A stretch of DNA of 16,524 nt from JANYIP01 sp031394045 (GTDB lineage: Bacteria > Actinomycetota > Actinomycetes > Prado026), in contig JANMWN010000074.1 of NCBI GenBank assembly GCA_031394045.1, positions 1 to 16,524 of the forward strand. The letters are read 5' to 3'. Below, piece by piece: positions 1 through 6,745 of this stretch (position 1 is its first letter; each line of letters begins with the position of its first letter). The position numbers were made by a program, and so were the translations under genes. Below the pieces are notes generated by a model that saw only the letters and a list, made by a program, of their open reading frames with translations, had not been told where the DNA came from and ran no database searches.

Positions 1-2024
1 GGGCGCTGCCCGAGCTGATTGCCACCTGGCGCGACCGCGCAGAGACACTGACCGGGAACACCCCAGCAGCGATCACCGCCGCCACACCCAGCGCCCACCA
101 GCCAGTTGGCCTGGGCATTCGTGACTTCGACGCTGCCACCCTCGATGGTCTCGCCGAGACCGTCCTGACCGGGGTGGAGCAGCGCCGGGCCACCTGGAAC
201 CGCTGGAACCTGCACGCCGAGGCCGCCCGCGCCACCCGCAACCTGCGCCTGACCGGTGACGGAACCCGCGAACACCTCAACTCGGTAGTGGTCGCCGCGG
301 CGGAGGCCCGCTGCCTGGTCCTGGAGCCTGTGCCCGAGGTGCGCCGGGGGGAGACCCGGATGAGTACCCCGGGCATGCTGCTGGCCGAGCAGCACCTTCT
401 CGACGCGTCCGTCGACGGCGCCGGACCATCTCTCCCGGCCAGGGTCACCGATCTGGTCGTGGGCTCGATGACCGGCCGCGGGCAGCTGTCCGCCGACCAG
501 GCCGCCGCACTGCGCGGGATCGCGGGCAGCACGAACACCGTGCAGGTCCTGGTCGGGCCGGCCGGGTCCGGTAAGACGACAGTCCTGGCCGCCCTGCGCG
601 GGCTGTGGCGCCGCGAGCATGGCCAGCGCTCGGTCCTGGCGCTGGCCAGCTCCGCGACCGCCGCAGACCAGCTGGGGAAGGCGTTGGGGGTCCGCGCGGA
701 CACCCTCGCCAAATGGCTCCACGAGTCCGAAGGCCCCGGCGCACTCCAGCGGCTTGAGGGGCTCGCGGCAGCCCAAGCGCAAGCCCGCACGCCCCGCGAT
801 AGCCGCTTTGCAACCGGTCAGTGGGCCAGCGACGTCCACACCCACCGCCTGCTCGCCGAACAGCTGGCCTGGACGCTGACGCCGGGGCAGCTGGTCATCG
901 TCGACGAAGCCTCCCTCGCCGGGACTCTGGCCCTGTCGAGTTTGACCTTGCAGGCGCAGCACGCCGGCGCGCGTGTGCTGCTGGTCGGGGACGACTACCA
1001 GCTCGGCGCCGTCGAAGCCGGCGGGGTCTTCGGGCTCCTCGCCGGGCGACCCGGCGCGCAAGAACTCACCGCCCTGTGGCGGTTTGAGAACAGGTGGGAA
1101 GCCCAAGCCACCCGGGCGCTGAGGGTCGGGAACCCCGCCGCGCTGGACTACTACACCGCGCACGACCGCATCCACGACGGCTCGCGGGACGACATGATCG
1201 ACGCCGCGTACAGCGCCTGGCGCGACGCCGAACACGCCGGGCGCCTCGCCGTCCTCGCCGCCCCGGACAACGCCACCGTCACCGAGCTGAACGACCGCAC
1301 CCACCACGACCGCGTGACCGACGGGCAGGTCACCGGGAACCAGCTCGCCGTGGCCGACGGCCTGGACGCCGGGGTCGGCGACCGGGTCGTGACCCGACGC
1401 AACAACCGGCGCCTGCGCACCGACCACGGGTTCGTCCACAACGGCGACCTGTGGACGGTCACCGACGTCCACCCAGACGGGTCGCTGCTGGTCGTCCCCG
1501 CACCTCGCCACCACACCGACCACGACCCCAGTGCCGACACGACCGGCGGGAGGACACCGCTGCCGATCCGATTGCCCGCCCGGTACGTCCGCGACCACGT
1601 CGAGCTCGGCTACGCCACCACCATCCACCGCGCCCAAGGGATCACCACCGACGAAACCCATCTCGTCGTTGGCCCCGACACCACCCGAGAAGCCCTCTAC
1701 GTCGGGATGAGCCGAGGACGCGCCGCCAACCACGTCTACGTCACCACCGACACCCCCACCGACAGCGACGAGCACGCCTACCCCAACGGAACACCGCGCA
1801 CAGGCCGGCAGATCCTCGAACAGGTCCTCGCCACCAGCGGCCGAGAACTCTCAGCCACCGAGACCTGGAACCAGGCCCGGCCAGCCGGCAACCAGACCAC
1901 CGAACTGTGGCAGCGACTCCTCGCCGGACTTCGTCCACAGGCATCCAGCCGTCCACAGATCGCCCCGACACAGTTGACCAGCCCCTACCCCACACGTCCC
2001 GATGGCAGAGCCATCGGCGACTAG
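1..2024 (+). CDS. MobF/TraA-type conjugative relaxase-helicase, C-terminal part (5' end outside window)
   Basis: The reading frame is open from base 3 to the TAG at 2022-2024, so the gene starts left of the window; the internal ATG/GTG codons are not its start. What is visible is a RecD/UvrD-type superfamily 1 helicase: Walker A GPAGSGKT at 555-578, Walker B VIVDEAS at about 894-914, a motif with LVGDDYQLG near 980-1005, and the C-terminal UvrD_C_2-like GYATTIHRAQG (1608-1640) followed by EALYVGMSRGRAANHVYV. This arrangement is typical of the C-terminal half of MobF relaxases (TraA/TrwC), which nick at oriT and unwind the transferred strand. The N-terminal relaxase domain is not in the window, so a plain RecD-like helicase remains possible. 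The excisionase and integrase downstream support an integrative conjugative or mobilizable element. Confidence 0.82.
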   Translation, partial: ALPELIATWRDRAETLTGNTPAAITAATPSAHQPVGLGIRDFDAATLDGLAETVLTGVEQRRATWNRWNLHAEAARATRNLRLTGDGTREHLNSVVVAAAEARCLVLEPVPEVRRGETRMSTPGMLLAEQHLLDASVDGAGPSLPARVTDLVVGSMTGRGQLSADQAAALRGIAGSTNTVQVLVGPAGSGKTTVLAALRGLWRREHGQRSVLALASSATAADQLGKALGVRADTLAKWLHESEGPGALQRLEGLAAAQAQARTPRDSRFATGQWASDVHTHRLLAEQLAWTLTPGQLVIVDEASLAGTLALSSLTLQAQHAGARVLLVGDDYQLGAVEAGGVFGLLAGRPGAQELTALWRFENRWEAQATRALRVGNPAALDYYTAHDRIHDGSRDDMIDAAYSAWRDAEHAGRLAVLAAPDNATVTELNDRTHHDRVTDGQVTGNQLAVADGLDAGVGDRVVTRRNNRRLRTDHGFVHNGDLWTVTDVHPDGSLLVVPAPRHHTDHDPSADTTGGRTPLPIRLPARYVRDHVELGYATTIHRAQGITTDETHLVVGPDTTREALYVGMSRGRAANHVYVTTDTPTDSDEHAYPNGTPRTGRQILEQVLATSGRELSATETWNQARPAGNQTTELWQRLLAGLRPQASSRPQIAPTQLTSPYPTRPDGRAIGD

Positions 2025-2070
2025 CCAGGCACGTCCAGGCGAGTCCACCACTGAACGAAGGAGAACGGAA

Positions 2071-2361
2071 ATGAATGATCACACCCGTCGCACCGACGAG
2101 AGCGACCCCAGCCTCGGCGCCACCGGCGAGCGTCCTGACCGTGAGCCCAACGTCCGCCTTCTGCTCAGCGTCGAAGAAGCCGCCCAACGTCTGCACATCG
2201 GGCGATCGACGGTCTACACGCTCGTGGCCCAGAACCAGCTTGAGTCGGTCAAGATCGGCAAGCTTCGGCGCATCCCCGCGACGGCGCTCGACGACTACGT
2301 TGCGTCGCTCCGTGAAGGCGACTACGGCCACGGCGACATCGCACTCTCACGCCGGAGCTGA
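2071..2361 (+). CDS. Excisionase-family (MerR-like HTH) DNA-binding protein
   Basis: A 96-residue protein. I chose ATG 2071 because AAGGAG (2058-2063) lies seven bases upstream; an in-frame ATG at 2002 is inside the relaxase gene and has no such site. The core, roughly residues 29-77, contains LLLSVEEAAQRLHIGRSTVY and then VKIGKLRRIPATALDDYV. This is the winged-helix pattern of the helix-turn-helix 17/excisionase family, where the first helix pair reads the DNA and the K-x-G-x-L-R-R-I segment forms the wing. The stop is six bases before the integrase start, so the two are almost certainly co-transcribed. By family and position it should bind the element's att region and direct integrase toward excision. 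It could also repress its own operon; the sequence does not settle this. Confidence 0.85.
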   Translation: MNDHTRRTDESDPSLGATGERPDREPNVRLLLSVEEAAQRLHIGRSTVYTLVAQNQLESVKIGKLRRIPATALDDYVASLREGDYGHGDIALSRRS

Positions 2362-2367
2362 AACCCC

Positions 2368-3516
2368 ATGCGCAGGCGAGGCAACAACGAGGGCTCGATC
2401 TACCAGACGACAGACGGCCGATGGCGTGCCGCGGTGGTCCTTGCCGACGGCCGCCGCAAGTACGTTTCGGCGAAGACCAGGGAGGGCGTCGTCCAACGCC
2501 TGCGGCTGGTTCAGCGACGCAACGAAGACGGACTCCCGATCAGCACCGATGGGCGTCCGCCAACGGTCGAGGCTTGGCTGACTCACTGGCTGGACCACAT
2601 CGCTTCCGCGAAGGTCCGACCCTCGACGCTAGAGGGCTACCGCAGCAAGGTCCGGACGCGGATCGTCCCCACGCTCGGCCGGTACCGGCTGGACCGCCTC
2701 CAACCTGAGCAGGTGGAAGCCTGGCGCGACAAGCTCCTTGCTGAAGGGCTCGCACCATCCACCGTCGTTCAGTGCCAACGAGTTCTGTCGCGAGCGCTCA
2801 AGGTGGCGATGAAGCGAGGAAGGGTCGCTCGCAACGTGTGCGCGCTGGTCGACACCCCCAGCATCCAACGCGACGAGGTACAGCCGCTCACCGCTGACGA
2901 GGCCCGCCGAGTTCTAGTCGCGGCCCGCCAGCAGCGCAACAGTCCGCGCTGGTCCGTCGCGCTAGCCCTCGGTCTGCGACAGGGCGAGGCACTCGGGCTG
3001 CCGTGGAACGCGATCGACCTGGACGCGGGCACGCTCGCCGTCCGGCAAGCCCTACAGCGCCAGACCGGCAAGGGCCTCGTGATCGTTCGGCCGAAGAGCC
3101 GGGCCGGTCGTCGGGTGATCAGCCTGCCGGGTCCCCTCGTCGACGCGCTGCGCGCTCATCGGGCGGCCCAAGCCGAGGAGCGCCTGGCCGCCGGATCCCT
3201 CTGGCGCAACGAGCACGGGCTCGTCTTCACCCAACCGAACGGTCGCCCGGTCGATCCTAGCCGGGACTACCAAGACTGGCAGCAGCTCTTGGTCTCGGCC
3301 GGGGTTCGCAAGGCCCGTCTCCACGACGCCCGACACACCGCCGCGAGCCTTCTCCTCGCCCAGGGCGTCCCGGCACGTGTGGTCATGGAGATGCTCGGCC
3401 ACTCTCAGATCACGCTGACAATGGGGACCTACAGCCACGTCGCTCCCGAGCTGCAACAGGAAGCCGCCGACCGAATGGCCCAGGTCCTGTGGCGCAACAC
3501 CGGGACTCAGTCCTAG
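2368..3516 (+). CDS. int: Tyrosine site-specific recombinase (integrase), intact
   Basis: A 382-residue integrase. The N-terminal arm-binding region (NNEGSIYQTTDGRWRAAV) is followed by a SAM-like core-binding domain at about residues 65-150 (VEAWLTHWLDHIASAKVRPS). The catalytic domain has the whole active site: R204 (LGLRQGEAL), K243 (RPKSRAGRR), H319 and R322 (LHDARHT), H345 (MLGHSQIT) and the nucleophile Y355 (GTYSHV). The start is ATG 2368, with a modest GGAG at 2354-2357 and likely coupling to the excisionase. The gene ends 54 bases before an attachment-like repeat (3570-3605) that matches the 3' end of the tRNA-Met gene at 6524-6597, which indicates the target. Nothing looks broken, so the protein is probably active. 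Confidence 0.95.
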   Translation: MRRRGNNEGSIYQTTDGRWRAAVVLADGRRKYVSAKTREGVVQRLRLVQRRNEDGLPISTDGRPPTVEAWLTHWLDHIASAKVRPSTLEGYRSKVRTRIVPTLGRYRLDRLQPEQVEAWRDKLLAEGLAPSTVVQCQRVLSRALKVAMKRGRVARNVCALVDTPSIQRDEVQPLTADEARRVLVAARQQRNSPRWSVALALGLRQGEALGLPWNAIDLDAGTLAVRQALQRQTGKGLVIVRPKSRAGRRVISLPGPLVDALRAHRAAQAEERLAAGSLWRNEHGLVFTQPNGRPVDPSRDYQDWQQLLVSAGVRKARLHDARHTAASLLLAQGVPARVVMEMLGHSQITLTMGTYSHVAPELQQEAADRMAQVLWRNTGTQS

Positions 3517-3569
3517 AACTGCAGCCAGTTGATCATGGAGGCGGCCACGCGAATCGTCGCTCACGTCCC

Positions 3570-3605
3570 TTGACCTGCAGCGATCTGGTTGGGCGGGTGG
3601 GGCTC
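3570..3605 (+). repeat. Attachment-site copy (att), distal to the tRNA
   Basis: This block aligns without gaps to 6505-6540 with 33 of 36 bases identical, including the last 15 (3591-3605). Identity stops abruptly at 3605/6540. The second copy is the 3' end of tRNA-Met (acceptor strand and part of the T arm), as expected for a tRNA-targeting integrase. It lies just downstream of the intact integrase. Read on the minus strand, this copy ends in CCA where the tRNA gene itself reads CTA. Confidence 0.8.
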
Positions 3606-3611
3606 ACCGCG

Positions 3612-3625
3612 GCACGCCGGCGTGC
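3612..3625. repeat. Perfect 14-bp palindrome between the convergent integrase and protease genes
   Basis: GCACGCC followed by GGCGTGC, six bases beyond the att block and about 64 bases past the protease stop. It could be a terminator stem for the protease transcript (no T-run is seen), or a binding site for integrase or excisionase. The rest of the 3606-3688 gap shows nothing else that I can support. Confidence 0.4.
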
Positions 3626-3688
3626 GGTGATTCCTGAAATAGCTCGTCAGGTCGTAGGGATGAGTCGGGGGCGATCCGCCTGGGTGGG

Positions 3689-5092
3689 TCAGGACTCAGT
3701 CCGCGTAACATATCCCCAGTACGGATTGAGGTCTGACACTGTTCCGACGAACCAGAGATGGTGCTTGCACTCTGGCGTTACGTCAGGATTGATGGCTGGC
3801 GGTGGAGGGCAGGTAATGTATGGAAGTCCTCCGTGGAGCACGCCACGAATAGTGACACGCCCATCCGTTCGTTGTACAAAGACGGGGGCACCGCTGTCCC
3901 CGCTGGCATGAGTCATCCCAATAGAGTTGTTCCACGCCTCCCAAACCCAGACGCTATCGATGTTCTCGTACGTGTACGTCATGACCGTCAGGCTACAATG
4001 CATTCCGCTGCTTGCACCGCTCTGGCAGACGGAATCTCCAACCATGCTCATGGCGTCCCCCGCCACCTTCTTGTAGGTTGTGGAATTGTAAACGCCGGTG
4101 TAAACGCGCGCTGCACCTGCGATAGTCGAGGTGGTCGCGGCCATCGAGTCAATCGCGGGGCCTGGGGCCGACTGACTGAGATGTGAGGCTATTGCCCAAG
4201 TCTTGGTCGGGGATGCGGCCACCCCGTTATCCCAGTTTTCCACTGAACAGTGGGAAGCCGTGAATACCCTGACGCCACCGGAACTGGGCACCGTCACCGA
4301 ATAGCCACTTGAGCACACGTCATTGAGGTCTGGGTTGTGTATTCGCGACCCCCCGTACCACCCGGGCGCCGTAGGCTGATCATTCGTTCTTCCTGCCGAC
4401 TCACCGGAGCCAGGATATGGCTCACCGCTAACGGCGTTAACGCGCACCTCTCCCGCGAGCGATTGAAGCACCGAGACAACTGAGTCCGGGATCTTCGGCG
4501 ATTCGGCCGCGCCACTTTGGTCGCTGTCTGACATCCGAATGGAGAGCCCGCTGCCATCTTGCAATAAGTCAATACTGTCGATTCTTAGTCCACTACCCGC
4601 GCTTTCGGCGTTGGGCGGCCATGCTGATGTGACTCGCCGGACGGCAGCCTTCATCTCGGGCGTTGTATATTCTGCTGGCTTGATCACCAATGTGAGGCCG
4701 GCAGGAACCCGAATCGCTTCAATCGCTTGCGGCACGGATCCCTTCCAGTACACCGTAAGCGTCTGGGTCGCCAGGTCATTCTGCTCCGTTGCGAGACCAA
4801 CCAGATGTTGTGACGCGATAGTGCTGTCAATAGCGTCCTTCAGCGGCTGAAGAGCCTCCGTCGCTTGCGCGACCTTGAGATCGTCGTCTGTCAGGGGCGC
4901 GACATCCTCAGTTCCCTTTTCGCTTCTCGCCGCATCTGCAGGCGGAGCCGTCGGCGTGCCATTCGAAACGAGAGAATCGTGCTCGCTTGCGCCCGCAGCT
5001 CCGTCGTCGCCGTGAGCCGGGGCAGCCATCAATGCGAAGCCAAGTGCAATCGTGCAGGCGGCTGATCGGCTGAGCAACCTTCGAGTCCGCAT
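3689..5092 (-). CDS. Secreted chymotrypsin-fold (S1, streptogrisin-like) serine protease
   Basis: A 467-residue protein from ATG 5092, preceded by a G-rich stretch. A start at 5140 is in frame but has no ribosome site and would bury the signal peptide. Residues 1-27 form a signal peptide: TRRLLSR, then a hydrophobic core, then APAHG. The twin arginine leaves Tat export possible. Residues of about 30-230 resemble a pro-region, and the catalytic domain follows: H281 in TASHC, D315 in AIDSMAA and S400 in SGDSGAPVF. The CQSG...MHC stretch resembles the disulfide-bearing segment of streptogrisins. The family is secreted as a zymogen and matured by removal of the pro-region. A counted 60-base line inside it (3961-4020) has 33 G+C, against 45 for 12841-12900, so base composition suggests transfer. 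It is probably co-transcribed with the lipoprotein upstream. TTGACG (minus strand, 5184-5189) could be a -35, but I see no good -10. Confidence 0.85.
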   Translation of the reverse strand: MRTRRLLSRSAACTIALGFALMAAPAHGDDGAAGASEHDSLVSNGTPTAPPADAARSEKGTEDVAPLTDDDLKVAQATEALQPLKDAIDSTIASQHLVGLATEQNDLATQTLTVYWKGSVPQAIEAIRVPAGLTLVIKPAEYTTPEMKAAVRRVTSAWPPNAESAGSGLRIDSIDLLQDGSGLSIRMSDSDQSGAAESPKIPDSVVSVLQSLAGEVRVNAVSGEPYPGSGESAGRTNDQPTAPGWYGGSRIHNPDLNDVCSSGYSVTVPSSGGVRVFTASHCSVENWDNGVAASPTKTWAIASHLSQSAPGPAIDSMAATTSTIAGAARVYTGVYNSTTYKKVAGDAMSMVGDSVCQSGASSGMHCSLTVMTYTYENIDSVWVWEAWNNSIGMTHASGDSGAPVFVQRTDGRVTIRGVLHGGLPYITCPPPPAINPDVTPECKHHLWFVGTVSDLNPYWGYVTRTES

Positions 5093-5191
5093 GTTGACCC
5101 CCGCTTCAAGGTAGACCCGGCAGCGCCGGACATGGGACACAGACTGGCACGAGAGTCTTTCGTACGCTAGCCCCAGGGCGAGACGTCAACC

Positions 5192-5205
5192 GCCGTTAGA
5201 ACGGC
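5192..5205. repeat. Small stem-loop at the lipoprotein stop codon
   Basis: GCCGTT, two bases, AACGGC. It overlaps the TAA of the lipoprotein gene and lies 100 bases upstream of the protease start. There is no T-run, so it is at most a weak attenuator or an mRNA-stabilising element. Confidence 0.3.
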
Positions 5206-5756
5206 CGGGGAACGGGGGTGAGGTACGCGCCGCACAGTTCACGGGGGAGGGTGACCAGGAACGAGCCAGCGCTGGTCATGGCCAGGATCACCACGTTGGC
5301 CTGTCCCTTAGCCGTACCGGGGCACCCGGACTTGCTCCCTAACTGTGTCGGGCGGCTGAGAAGTGCCAGGTCAGGGGCAAACTGCGAATTCGTTCGAGTC
5401 AGGATTAGATCTGGGCCGGCACGAAAGCCGGGGAAGTCACAGATGATCAAGGTCGACACGGGAGCCGTAACGCGCTGCGCCGGCAGGTTGTGAGGATTGA
5501 GATCTACCACCTCGCCAAGCGAGGTAGGGCAGCGCGAGGCAGAGGTCGGAATGCCTTGCAACCCCTCTGGCGTCGCTGCGCCGATCGTGGGGGTGCCCGG
5601 GCTCGATAGAGAAGGGCTACCAGACCGGGAGCCGGTAGGCGTATGCACCGGGACACTAGCGGTACCGGTGCAGGCGACTAGTGCAAACATGGCAACGGCC
5701 GTGATGGCCGCGATCACCCTTGGAGGCCCCATGCACATCTGACGCACGCCAGCCAA
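5196..5756 (-). CDS. Small secreted lipoprotein of unknown function
   Basis: A 186-residue protein. The start is TTG 5756, fixed by AAGGAG (minus strand, 5763-5768) six bases upstream; ATG 5738 and 5732 are in frame but have no comparable site. Residues 10-28 are hydrophobic and end in a lipobox LVAC with C29 as the lipid-modified cysteine. A Ser/Pro/Thr-rich linker follows, then a mature domain of about 125 residues with four cysteines (SRCPTSLG, ICDFPG, SGCPGT, ELCGAY) that could form disulfides. The pattern is common among actinobacterial surface proteins; I recognise no family. It lies 103 bases upstream of the protease on the same strand, so both may act at the cell surface. A role as protease inhibitor or partner is only a guess. 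Confidence 0.8.
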   Translation of the reverse strand: MAGVRQMCMGPPRVIAAITAVAMFALVACTGTASVPVHTPTGSRSGSPSLSSPGTPTIGAATPEGLQGIPTSASRCPTSLGEVVDLNPHNLPAQRVTAPVSTLIICDFPGFRAGPDLILTRTNSQFAPDLALLSRPTQLGSKSGCPGTAKGQANVVILAMTSAGSFLVTLPRELCGAYLTPVPRPF

Positions 5757-5762
5757 CTTGCG

Positions 5763-5768
5763 CTCCTT
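5763..5768 (-). promoter_or_regulatory. Ribosome binding site that decides a TTG start
   Basis: AAGGAG on the minus strand, six bases before TTG 5756. It is the best ribosome site near this gene and makes the 186-residue form with the longer signal peptide the likely product. Confidence 0.7.
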
Positions 5769-6157
5769 GGGTCTGCTGTCGATTCAGGTGACGGGTGGCT
5801 GTGACTGATCATGCTGCGTGATCAGGGTCGTTCGGGACGAAAACTAGCTCGAACACGACGGGGCTGAGCTTGGCGAAGCCACGCCGACGATGTCCACGGT
5901 TGCAGCGTTGCAGCGCCCTCAGTCTCGATGGTTCCGGAGTTCTCGCAGTACCGGTGCAAAACGCAGCGGGATCCGCCGGCGGTTCAGCATCGCACGACGG
6001 CCCGCCACTGATGGCCGCCCATGCCACGCGAGTGTGCCATTCAACCGAGACAGGGTCCACGTTACCGCGCATATGTCAGCCGAACGGATCGGCCGCGTTG
6101 CCGACTGCGTCGTCGTGCGAACGGTGCGAGGGAGCCGGAGACACGAAGTGATACACC
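5769..6157. other. Gene-poor stretch between lipoprotein and integrase scar
   Basis: I find no convincing gene here. Short open frames on both strands (for example 5809-6072 minus and 5870-6151 plus) lack ribosome sites and recognisable domains. The one small structure is an inverted repeat at 5805-5825: CTGATCA, seven bases, TGATCAG, about 50 bases upstream of the lipoprotein start. It could be an operator for that gene. The stretch is probably eroded element DNA. Confidence 0.5.
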
Positions 6158-6232
6158 CCCACCGACGGCACCGAGCGCTCTCACCTCAGCGGGCTACGGC
6201 AGGCCGGGCGGGACATCCTTGGACAGGCCATC
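6158..6232 (+). pseudogene. Fragment of a relaxase-helicase C-terminus
   Basis: One frame reads TPTDGTERSHLSGLRQAGRD followed by ILGQAIATSD. It matches the intact relaxase around 1749-1845 (TPTDSDEHAYPNGTPRTGRQ, then ILEQVLATSG), and the DNA is similar too. No upstream relaxase sequence is recognisable beyond degraded traces. The frame runs straight into the integrase fragment, so an internal deletion joined the two. Confidence 0.65.
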
Positions 6233-6427
6233 GCCACCAGCGACCGCCTCCACAACGCCCGACACACCGGCGCGACCCTGCTGTTCGCTCAAGGCGTCCC
6301 TGCGCGGTGGTCATGGAGATGCTCGGCCACTCAGATCACCCTCACGCTCGGCACCTTCAGCCACGTCGCCTCCCTAGTTGCACCAGGAAGCTGCCGACCG
6401 GATGGGCCGGTCCTTTGGCGCAACTAG
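6233..6427 (+). pseudogene. Degraded integrase C-terminal fragment (second, related element)
   Basis: This corresponds to residues from about 318 to the last few of the intact integrase at 2368-3516. RLHNARHTGATLLFAQGVPA aligns with RLHDARHTAASLLLAQGVPA. A one-base loss follows near 6305, then a two-base loss near 6331 in the GHSQ codons, and an inserted base near 6377. Reading across the shifts recovers VVMEMLGHS, ITLTLGTFSHVA and VLWRN. The catalytic Tyr position is TTC (Phe) in the reconstructed frame. The N-terminal 80 percent is absent, so this cannot be functional. Like the intact gene, it points at an att copy close downstream. Confidence 0.85.
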
Positions 6428-6441
6428 AGGACCCGTCCTAC

Positions 6442-6464
6442 AACTGCTGCCAAAACTGCTGCCA
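6442..6464. repeat. Direct repeat beside the proximal att site
   Basis: AACTGCTGCCA occurs at 6442-6452 and again at 6454-6464. The intact element has a single near-copy, AACTGCAGCCA, at 3517-3527, at the matching place after its integrase. Both loci then share GATCATGGAGGCGGCCAC (3531-3548 and 6468-6485). These may be arm-type integrase sites. Confidence 0.5.
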
Positions 6465-6504
6465 TTTGATCATGGAGGCGGCCACTCGACTATCGATCAT
6501 GCCG

Positions 6505-6540
6505 TTGACCTGCGGCGATCTAGTGGGGCGGGTGGGGCTC
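6505..6540 (+). repeat. Attachment-site copy (att) overlapping the tRNA-Met 3' end
   Basis: This matches 3570-3605 at 33 of 36 positions. Bases 6525-6540 belong to the tRNA acceptor strand and T arm, so integration at this site preserves the tRNA. The adjoining left side carries the integrase scar. Confidence 0.8.
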
Positions 6541-6597
6541 GAACCCACGACCCAGGGATTATGAGTCCCCTGCTCTGACCAGCTGAGCTACCGCCCC
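6524..6597 (-). tRNA. tRNA-Met (anticodon CAU)
   Basis: A 74-base cloverleaf on the minus strand. The acceptor stem is GGGGCGG with CCGCCCC; the D arm begins GCTCAGCTGGTCAGAGC; the anticodon arm is GGGGA-CTCATAA-TCCCT with CAT in the loop; the T arm is GTGGG-TTCGAGC-CCCAC; the discriminator is A. The overall sequence resembles actinobacterial elongator tRNA-Met more than tRNA-Ile2, which also has CAU, but the two cannot be told apart with certainty by eye. No CCA is encoded: the three bases after the discriminator read CTA. The gene is the integration target of the elements to its left. Confidence 0.93.
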
Positions 6598-6610
6598 GGT
6601 GAAAAGGCTG

Positions 6611-6616
6611 AGCCTA
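6611..6616 (-). promoter_or_regulatory. Possible -10 element for tRNA-Met
   Basis: TAGGCT on the minus strand, 13 bases before the tRNA 5' end, fits an actinobacterial TANNNT-type -10 with a start point near 6604. I see no clear -35. Confidence 0.35.
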
Positions 6617-6679
6617 TCCAGGGCGCGGTTGCTTCCGATTCCGGGACAGATGGGGCAGACTGCGAGTGTCGTTCCAGGA

Positions 6680-6708
6680 GTGACTGGCGTGGCGGTACGA
6701 GGTAGCTG
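6680..6708 (+). promoter_or_regulatory. Possible promoter for the DUF3145 gene
   Basis: GTGACT (6680-6685) and TAGCTG (6703-6708) are separated by 17 bases, upstream of the GTG at 6746. The match to consensus is weak, especially in the -10. Confidence 0.25.
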
Positions 6709-6745
6709 GGGAAGGCGACCCTCGACCGACCGACAGGAGAACCCG

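Noticed and set aside
2025..2070. Separate small gene or terminator between relaxase and excisionase
   Set aside because: The 46-base gap holds only the excisionase ribosome site; no hairpin or open frame of note is present.
5809..6072. An 87-codon minus-strand frame, possibly a decayed copy of the lipoprotein signal (both contain CTGTA)
   Set aside because: The shared DNA is only 11 bases (5662-5672 and 5949-5959), there is no hydrophobic segment before the Cys, and there is no ribosome site.
6598..6745. DUF3145 gene starting at the in-frame ATG 6599
   Set aside because: The extra 49 residues are unlike the family and would overlap the tRNA promoter region; GTG 6746 has a good ribosome site and the expected N-terminus.
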